64,000 nt of DNA from Brasenia schreberi (taxonomy: Eukaryota > Streptophyta > Magnoliopsida > Nymphaeales > Cabombaceae), in assembly GCA_036023115.1 (NCBI GenBank), contig JAYKKT010000091.1, positions 32,849,001 through 32,913,000 on the forward strand, written 5' to 3'. Each line of letters opens with the position of its first letter. The stretch's first letter is position 1. This document shows, in pieces, positions 55,861 to 64,000 of the stretch. The notes under the pieces were generated by a model. The model searched no databases. It saw only the letters and a list, made by a program, of their open reading frames with translations, and was not told the origin of the DNA. Made by a program: the position numbers and the translations under genes.

Positions 55861-56529
55861 TATTATATTATATATAGTATATATGACTCATATATATAGA
55901 GAGAGAATTTTTTCTATTATATATAGGTAATATATATAGTATTTCTATTATATACATGGTTTGTTGAAGCCTAAAACGTTGTGATTGGATTTAGATTTCA
56001 AGCAAATTTAAATGAAATCTTATAGACTAGATCTAATATCTAATGAATCAACTTGACCCAACCCACATGAGCTCTCAGGATCATATGGGTTGGACCATTC
56101 AACCCTACTTCAAGACCTGTCTCTGAGTGGACATATAATGGAGTCCGAGTCATGTGGGGTTAGGTGACAAAAAGTTGTACGGCGGCTTATGATTGTCCAC
56201 TACATTCCAAGCCCGTTAAAATGACCACTTTACCACCCAATCCCGATACGGCGTCCTCTAAATCAGCTTCTCCGTAGGTTTCGAAGTTTAGTCTTGTTAT
56301 ATATATATATATATATGTATAAAAACTAGTATATGCTAGCACACTTAAGTGCTAGTAAATTTAAATAAACTACAATCATTTAGCTTTTTATGATGAATAG
56401 GTGAAAGTTGATAAAAAGTAAACATATACTTTTCACTTTTTGGATTTATATTTCAATTATCTATCATAAAAAATTAATGATTTAAACTTATTTAGATTTT
56501 TTAGTACTTAAGTGTGTTAGTATATACCA

Positions 56530-57670
56530 GTATTTCTATCATATCATAACTTGTATCATTTTCCTTTATGATATGATACAAACATATTGTATCATAGCGC
56601 ATTGTGATTTTTTTAAATTATTTACAAAATTAATGAAGAAAATTTTAAACAATTCTTATCAATCAAAATTTGTGTAAAACATAAATTCAAATTAAAACTA
56701 CAACTTTATTATTGAAGAAGTAGAAAATATTCTTTAAAATTATAAGTTTCATAATTAAAAAAGAAGAATCACATATAGTAATATGGATCATCAACTAAAT
56801 AATCTTCACTCCTACAAAATCATCACCTTCAACGACAAAATCAATATCGCCATCCCATGTTGATTTTGTTTCACTTCTAAGTTGATATATTGAATGTCTT
56901 CTTGAGTTTAGACTACATTTGTTTTAATCATCTTCTACAATCCACTTATCTAAGACGTTAAAATGACCGAGATGTATTGAATCAAATTAGGTCAAATTTC
57001 TACTTGAAGATAACTTTCTTAATTATCTAAAAATTAAAACTAAAAGTTAAATAATAAATAAATTATATTTTGAATTGAATACTTAAATAATAGTTAATTC
57101 ATTAATTACCTCTTTCACTACATGTTACAATGTATGAATATTAGATCATCAAACACCTTATGCTCCAACTTATTAGTCTTTTTGTATGGATGTATTAAAA
57201 ATACTATAATTTCTTTCACAATCAGTTGCATTATAAGTTTTATTGATAACAGTATTGGAAGATCTCTTAGGTTTTAGAATCACTTTTAAACCTATTCCAC
57301 CACATCTAACGAAAAACACATATAAAGATTTGTTTTTATTATAAATATAAAATAAATAATTTATTTGTTTACCTAAGCGTATATTAGTTTGATTATGAAG
57401 GACTACAAATTGAACTATCAAGTGAATAGAATTATCCTACATCTACATCTCCTGATGTATAATTGTCCCTTTTAAATGTAGCAGAGTACCTAAATATTGG
57501 ATTTAAGTAGCAGGTTATTGCATAAATAGATTGATGCAAATATCTATTTCATCTATTGTTAATAATTCTTTATACATACAAATAGCAACTCTTTCTTTCA
57601 TTAAAGATGTTCACAATAACCTTATTAGCCCCAGCTTTATATATTAATATATAGCTCATACATGACTTCT
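56530..57670 (-). mobile_element. Decayed hAT copy D
   Basis: Minus-strand match to copy A and the hAT-2 C-terminal exons: ATCATCAACTAAATAATCTTC (56785), then CRIDKSxxNIQ-like and the ATGERNYSIFNTSIQKD dimerisation segment (57173-57421). The site at 57000 lacks the RTE insertion found in copy A. The copy ends at the tandem junction near 57680, so the transposase core is missing. Confidence 0.8.
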
Positions 57671-58210
57671 TCTCATAAAAATTTTAAGATTGAAACAAAG
57701 TTTTGAAAATTACCAAAAACAACACTTTGGAACTATCAGTTCTGGTTTCACAAAATCTGGAATTAAAACCGAACCAGATGATCTCTGTTTCAGTTTCAGC
57801 CAGTTCAGTTCAGGTTGAAACGGCCACATATTTCTACAACTCTCTCTCTCTCTATATATAGATTAGTCTAATTATTCGATTTGTTTTTTGTGAATAATGG
57901 ATAGAGATGCCAATACGAGATGAGAAAAATGTGGACCTGGTCGAGCCAGCCCACATTTTATGTGGGCCTCTAAAGTACAGGCCCAACTTACATAATATAT
58001 ATATAGCTTTTCAATTATGTATATATACTATATGTATAATTTTTTCTATTACATATGTATATAGTTTTTTATTATATTATAGTATATATGACTCATATAG
58101 AGAGAGAGTATATATACTATATGTATAATTTTTTCTATTACATATGTATATAGTTTTTTATTATATTATAGTATATATGACTCATATAGAGAGAGAGTTT
58201 TTTCTATTAC

Positions 58211-58213
<3 letters not shown>

Positions 58214-58266
<53 letters not shown>
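58214..58266. repeat. (TA)n microsatellite with interruptions
   Basis: TATATA runs broken by two CATATA units. A preceding ~75-bp segment (AGAGAGAGTATATATACTAT through ACTCATATAG) is duplicated in tandem at about 58020-58190. Confidence 0.85.
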
Positions 58267-59004
58267 TGTTTTTCAATTATATATATGGTTTGCTGAAGAT
58301 TGGATTTAGATTTCAAGCAAATTTAAATTAAATCTTATAGACTAGATCTAATATCTAATGAATCAACTTGACCCAACCCACATGAGCTCTCAGGATCATA
58401 TGGGCCGGACCATTCAACCCTACTTCAAATATAAGTCGGAAATATTTGGTCCTGACCTGCATTTTTTCAAGATCGGTCAGGGTCGCCCCCAACATCTCTA
58501 GCAATGTGAGCCTACCCATATATATATATATATATATTCTTTCTACTAAAGGCTGGCCCATCCGGGACAATTTGGGAACAATGCTAGGACCTGGCTCTGA
58601 GTGGACATATAATGGAGTCCGAGTCATGTGGGGTTAGGTGACAAAAAGTTGTACGGCGGCTTCATGATTGTTCACTACATTCCAAGCCCAGAAAGATGAC
58701 ATTGTACCCACGGTTCCCACTTTCGCAAAATGAAATGTTGAGAAAACAATTTCAAAAAATTCTCCTATATATGGTTGTACTTAAACCTATAAAACAAATA
58801 TGTTAGTACATATGCAAACAAAATGACAACTTTACCATCCAATCATGATACAGCGTTCTCTAAATCAGCCTCTCCGTTGGCTTAGAAGTGCAGTCTTGTT
58901 ATGTATATATATGTATATATATAACTAGTATATGTTAGCACACTTAGGTGCTAGTAAATTTAAACAAATCACAATCATTTAGCTTTTTATGATGAATGGT
59001 TAAA

Positions 59005-59750
59005 AGTTGATAAAAAGTAAACATATACTTTTCACTTTTTGGATTTAAATTTCAATTATCTATCATGAAAGATTAATGATTTAAACTTATTTAGATTTTT
59101 TAGTACTTAATGGTGTTAGTATATACCAGTTCCTCTCTCTTTCTATATATATTACTTCTAAATAATATAAAATATTATTTATATTAGATATATAAGGTGA
59201 GGCAGGATGGTGGTATATGCTCAATTTCAATTCATGCTCAATTACAATCTTCTTATAACGAGTGGTTGAAAATTGATAAAAAGTAAACATATACTTTTCA
59301 CTTTTTGGATTTAAATTTCAATTATCTATCATCAAAGATTAATGATTTAAACTTATTTAGATTTTTTAGTACTTAATGGTGTTAGTATATACCAGTTCCT
59401 TTCTCTTTCTATATATATTACTGCTAAATAGTATGAAATATTATTTATATTAGATATATAAGGTGAGGCAGGATGGTGGTATATGCTCAATTTCAATCCA
59501 TGCTCAATTACAATCTTCTTATAATGAGTAATCTTCTTATAATGAGTGGTTGAATGTTGATAAAAAGTAAACATATACTTTTCACTTTTTGGATTTACAT
59601 TTCAATTATCTATCATCAAAGATTAATGATTTAAACTTATTTAGATTTTTAGTACTTAAGTGTGTTAGTATATACGAGTTCCTCTCTCTTTTTATATATA
59701 TTATTTATGTTAGATATATAAGGTGAGGCAGGATGGTGGTATATGCTCAA
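59005..59750. repeat. Tandem array of about 2.6 units of 266-284 bp
   Basis: The motif TTGATAAAAAGTAAACATAT occurs at about 59006, 59272 and 59556, each followed by CACTTTTTGGATTTA, GGTGTTAGTATATAC(C/G)AG and AAGGTGAGGCAGGATGGTGG. Copies 1 and 2 contain the unit once. The array thus expanded only in copy 3. Confidence 0.88.
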
Positions 59751-60654
59751 TTTCAATAAGTACTCAAAGCTACTCTAACATCTTCACCATCCGATCAATG
59801 TGATCAACGACCAATATTTGAATTTAAAATGAATTATACTTTATTACTTCACATTTTATTCATAATGTACAATTCACTTTTTTGATTAAAACTTTTCATC
59901 ATTGATTGCATTGATTGAATGATCGAGATGTTTGAGTTGATTTAAAATAAATAAGATTGAATATAATATATATGCGCATATGTATGTATGCATATATTAG
60001 GTATATATTACATGCATGCATATTTTATTTAAATATAAATATTTATATATACCACTTCTAATTTAATAACATAAAATCCTATTTATGTTTACATGTAACT
60101 GATTTTTCTTTAAAATTTTTGCTTTTTGGAGCTTCAAGTGAGGCATGATTTGTTATATTAGAGTGGTTGTGAGGTTTGATCTCCAAGACGAGGCAGGGCC
60201 TAATAGAAGGTTTCCCGACTCATTGCCATCCCTAGGATGAGTAACTTGCATATATAACTGTCAAGGGACCATAAGGTACGTATAAATGAACCTGTTTACA
60301 TGATACAAATACAAATAATTTGTTATTTTTCTCGATCTATCTCAGTTTAGAATTACCAAGTTATCTTTTAAATAAATTTGAATGAAGATGATATTTTTAG
60401 AATTACAATAAGATTTATAATAATATATGCCGCGTATATCATATCACCTTGACAAGGACCACCAATCGAAACATATAAAACTGCTAGACAATCTTAAAAG
60501 TAGACATGGCTGGTTTGGCAACCACCGGATGGTTCCAACTAGGTCAAAACCGTTTGGAACCGAAACTGAGAACTAAAGACCATTCGATATAATTTAAATT
60601 TATTTAGATTTTCTATTATCTATCATCAAAGATATGCACATATACTTTTTACTT

Positions 60655-63600
60655 TATCTATCATCATAACTTGTATCATTTTCCTTTATGATATGATACA
60701 AACATATTGAATCATAGCGTACTGTGATTTTTTAAAATTATTTACAAAATTAATGAAGAAAATTTTAAACAATTCTTATAATTCAAAATTGGGGTAAAAT
60801 ATCGATTCAAATTAAAAATACAACTTTTATCATTGAAGAAGTACAAAATATTCTTTAAAATTATAACTTTCATAATTAAAAAAAAAGAACCACATATAGT
60901 AATATGGATCATCAACTAAATAATCTTCACTCCTACAAAATCATCACCTTCAACAACAAAATCAATATCGTCATCCCATGTTGACATTGTTTCACTTCTA
61001 AGTTGATATATTGAATGTCTTCTTTAGTTAAGAGTACATTTGTTTCAATCATCTTCTACAATCCACTCATCTAAGACATCAAAATGACCGAGATGTATTG
61101 AATCAAATTAGGTCAAGTTTCTACTTGAAGATAACTTTCTTCATTATCTACAAAGATGATAAGTAAATAAAAACAATACTATAATTCCTTTCATAATAAG
61201 TTGCACTATAAGTTTTATTGAGAATCCTTACCGCAAGATCTCTTAGGTTTTTACAATCACTTTTAAACCCATTCCTCCACACATCTAACAAAAAACACAT
61301 ATAAAGATTTATTTTATTATAAATATAAGATTTAAGAAACTTAAATATAAAAATAAGTAATTTATTTGTTTATCTAAGCTTATATTATTACGATTACGAA
61401 TGACTACAAACAAAACTATCAAATGAATAGGATTATCCTACATCTACATCTCCTGATGTATAACATCTGCTCTATTCTATCTATGGACTAATTTATCTAT
61501 ACAATCAATAATACCTCTATTGCATTATTGTCCCTTTTAAATATAGTAGGGTTCCTAAATATTGGATTTAGGTAGCGGGTTATTGCATAAATAGACTGGT
61601 GTGAATATCTATTTCGTCTATTGTAAATAATTCTTTGTACATACAAATAGTAACTCTTTCTTTCAATAAAGATGTTCATGATAGCCTAATTAGCCCTAGG
61701 CTTCATAAATATAGCTAATACATGACTTCTTCTCATTATGAGTCAATCGCAAAACCCTTGGGCATGTGATTTTTAATAACTTAATACAAGAATTTCAAAA
61801 TATACTCCTAAAGACCGTCTTTAAATGTTGTTTAGTTTTTTATTCTTCTTTTGAGATAATATATAAACTATTGTCATTTATTTGAAGTAAACATTATCTT
61901 AAGGTCTTCTTTTTGTTTTGTAATATTTGTACAACAATAACTAACAACAACTAAGCCTTTTCCCAGTCGGCTACATGGATTCTTCGTTTCCACAAAGATC
62001 TATCATATGCCATGTTAGTAGTTAACTCACAATAAGCTAGATCATTCTTTATTGTTTCTTTCCAACACTTTTGTGGTCGTCCTCTACCTTTTTTAATACT
62101 TTTCAAATTTAATTTTTCGTACCTTCTTACAAGTTCTTCTTCTGATCTTCTTTCTATATGTCTAAATCATCTTAAATGATATTCTCTCATTTTATCCTCT
62201 ATTGGTGTCACTCCTCATTTGTTTCTAATAACCTCATTATGTATACAGTCTTTTCTTGTATGACCACTCATCCATCTCAACATCTTCATTTTTGTCACTG
62301 ACATCTTTTGTACATGTTGATGGTTAACTACCCAGCACTCATAACCCTAAAACATGACAGGTCTAATTGTTGCTCTATAATATTTACCTTTTAACTTTAA
62401 TGGTATCTTATTATCACAAAGAATACCTGATGCTCATCTTCATTTTAACCAATCAACATTAATTCTATGCGTAATATCTCCACAAATTCTTTCATCACTT
62501 TGAAAAATTGGTCCTAGGTATTTAAAACTTTCCTTTTGGGGTATGCAATGTGTGCCAATTTTAATTTTTATGTCCTCTGAAGTAACCAAATGATAAAACT
62601 TACATTCCATATATTCTATCTTTGTTCTACTAAATCAGAAGCCTTTACTTTCTAATGTTTCTCTCCAATATCATGTGAAGGTCTTTCTTTTTTGCTCTAA
62701 AATGTTGTATAAGGCGTCTCAAAAGGTAAATCGCTTCAACCAAAAAAAATTATTACAAACTGAGTAGCAACAATATTAGGGAACTCTCTACTATAAGTTT
62801 ATTTGCTTATTATACATAGTACAAATGCAAGATTATAAATAAATTTGGTTATATCTTAACAACACTTAATTTTGGCATTTACCTCAACAATCTCTCCAAT
62901 ATCCCCAAGAATGAGGTCTATAAAATATATCATAACTCTAAGCTAACTCTTTTGCACTTGCTTTATAATTAGTTGGATTATCGGTAATTAATTAGAATAT
63001 CTTCACACCCAATCTTCATTATTATCTTATAAAATTATTACTTTTGAACATCTACAATATGGTACTTCTCTAACATGTCAAGCAATCTTAAAACATAGGT
63101 CATTTAGAACAATGAATGAGAAAGTTCAATAAAGCCCTTCTTCACCTATTTGATTGTCCATTTGTTATGATAGTATATAATGTCTCTTTTCATAACTTCC
63201 TCAAAGTTGAACAATACTTTTATACTTCAACAATATCATATCTAATAATTTCTTTCTTAATTTATTAAAAGAAGACATCTTATACCATAGCCCAATGTTA
63301 GCAACAACATCTATCATTACTTGAAAATAAAATGAATTTGTTGCATTGAAGGGAATACATGCATCATAAAACCATCACCCAATTGTAAGGTCTACATGCT
63401 CATGTAATTGCTCTCAAACCACAATAGTTCATATTCCAAGCTGACCATCGGGTACAATAGCAAGAGGAAAATTGATTGGATCCAAAAGGTATAAAATGAT
63501 ATTTTCTTATATCTCTTCCTCTTTTATGATTTACATCCTCTTTGAGAACTTTGTTTCTCATAGTTTCTTTAAAACTATAACTACCAACCTTTGTCTTGAC

Positions 63601-63660
63601 ATTAAAAGAGATTTTATCTCCACCACCAATATTCTCTGACTATTCCTCAAATATTCTTAT
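60655..63660 (-). mobile_element. Decayed hAT copy E
   Basis: Parallel to copy A: acidic C-terminal exon (about 60905-61085), dimerisation region, transposase core (62780-63430, with TTCATTTTATTTTCAAGTAATG opposite to the FYFQ region) and N-terminal flank. Stops are frequent. An RTE fragment is inserted at about 61930-62740. At 61125 it shows the empty target of the RTE insertion in copy A. Confidence 0.8.
61932..62740 (-). mobile_element. RTE LINE fragment with internal deletion
   Basis: The 3' tail (AACAACAACTAAGCC) lies at about 61945, followed on the minus strand by the C-terminal domain (62030-62620, GTCGTCCTCTACC etc.). Near 62670 the sequence jumps to the palm region (AGGTCTTTCTTTTTTGCTCT), omitting about 340 bp present in the complete copy (between about 21720 and 22060). 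The target duplication was not resolved. Confidence 0.85.
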
Positions 63661-64000
63661 ATATTTTCTTTTCTTACCTTTTCTTAATCATACTTTAACG
63701 ACCCATAAGATTTCAACCAACGTGGACATAGGGCTCGTCTATGCCACGTTATCAATTCCTATGAACCGTTGACAATTCAATGGTGGTATAATCTCAAAAT
63801 AAATGACAAGTCAAAGTCCATTTATTTATATATAATTTAAAATCCAACAAGCAATTGTACAATAGAAATAAAAGTTGAATCTATAAAGAACCTACCACTC
63901 CTACCATATCGTAGTGAAGTCAAAGTCTTGGTCTCAAAACACTCCAAATAACTAAAGACATTTGCTAACTATGTCTTTAAAATTTTAAATAAATTTTGAG
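63661..64000. repeat. Non-coding retroelement-like sequence, second copy of 14101-14400
   Basis: Shares TTGACAATTCAATGGTGG, AATTTAAAATCCAACAAG and the AGAACCTA...CACTCCTACCATATC tract with 14150-14340. It continues beyond the window. Confidence 0.55.

Larger units (their letters stand above)
52977..57680. repeat. Second copy of the large repeat block
   Basis: 52977-53217 matches 6585-6835, and 53231 onward matches 9466 onward, then follows copy 1 to the hAT remnant. A gypsy LTR piece is inserted at 55595-55855. At about 57680 the sequence jumps back to the part corresponding to 53555, which starts the third copy in tandem. Confidence 0.8.
57680..64000. repeat. Third copy of the large repeat block, running off the window
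   Basis: Starts with AATTTTAAGATTGAAACAAA, as at 53555 and 9825, and stays parallel to copy 2 until about 61700. It then continues with the rest of the hAT remnant and the non-coding block also found at 14101-14400. Copies 2 and 3 are closer to each other than to copy 1 (both contain the ~930 bp missing there). Confidence 0.8.

Noticed and set aside
1..64000. A dedicated defence, biosynthetic or other multi-gene system
   Set aside because: Only two host genes are supported, and they are unrelated and far apart; the rest is explained by transposons and duplications.

Overview
This is a repeat-rich nuclear segment of a flowering-plant genome. Evidence: spliced genes with GT-AG introns, a plant-specific U-box/kinase gene, a plant AIG2-like gene, and Ty1/copia, Ty3/gypsy, RTE-clade LINE, hAT, MITE and SINE-like sequences. 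The background is AT-rich, with one strikingly GC-rich gene. The sequence alone does not fix the species or order. No bacterial genes, rRNA, CRISPR array or whole tRNA gene is visible.

Two host genes are supported. (1) A single-exon AIG2-like gamma-glutamylcyclotransferase on the minus strand at 8160-8696. (2) A minus-strand U-box/kinase (PUB) gene whose recognised exons run from 39301 down to 17097: coiled coil, kinase domain with both catalytic aspartates replaced, then a complete U-box. Its N-terminus was not found. One intron (18941-37085) is about 18.1 kb because it holds nested transposons.

The nest can be dated by order of insertion, and four of its five members are bounded by perfect target-site duplications (TSDs). 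A minus-strand Copia element (19303-35784, TSD AGAGC) received a 3.2 kb RTE LINE (20982-24211, near-perfect TSD) and, separately, a plus-strand non-autonomous LTR element (25483-34195, TSD AAGCT). That second element carries a decayed Aux/IAA coding fragment. It was then hit by a 1.4 kb deleted hAT element (27285-32955, TSD GATCCAAT), which in turn received a 4.25 kb hAT relative (27887-32140, TSD GGTGAAAT). The last element has a recognisable transposase gene and a tandem duplication of its terminal ~1 kb.

Left flank (1-16 kb): a MITE, two RTE pieces in opposite orientation, the 3' end of a plus-strand Copia with its LTR, gypsy remnants, the AIG2-like gene, and a decayed hAT copy.

Right flank (43-64 kb): a second minus-strand Copia (43174 to about 47405), a cluster of five tRNA-like SINE candidates (47.9-50.2 kb), a gypsy 3' end (about 52.1-52.9 kb), and two tandem copies (53.2-57.7 and 57.7-64 kb) of the sequence block also present at 9.5-14.4 kb. 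The copy at 53 kb joins sequences that in the 6-10 kb copy lie on either side of the AIG2-like gene, so it lacks that gene.

Most reading frames outside the two host genes are transposon remnants or chance frames. Boundaries given with TSDs were read base by base; others are approximate.
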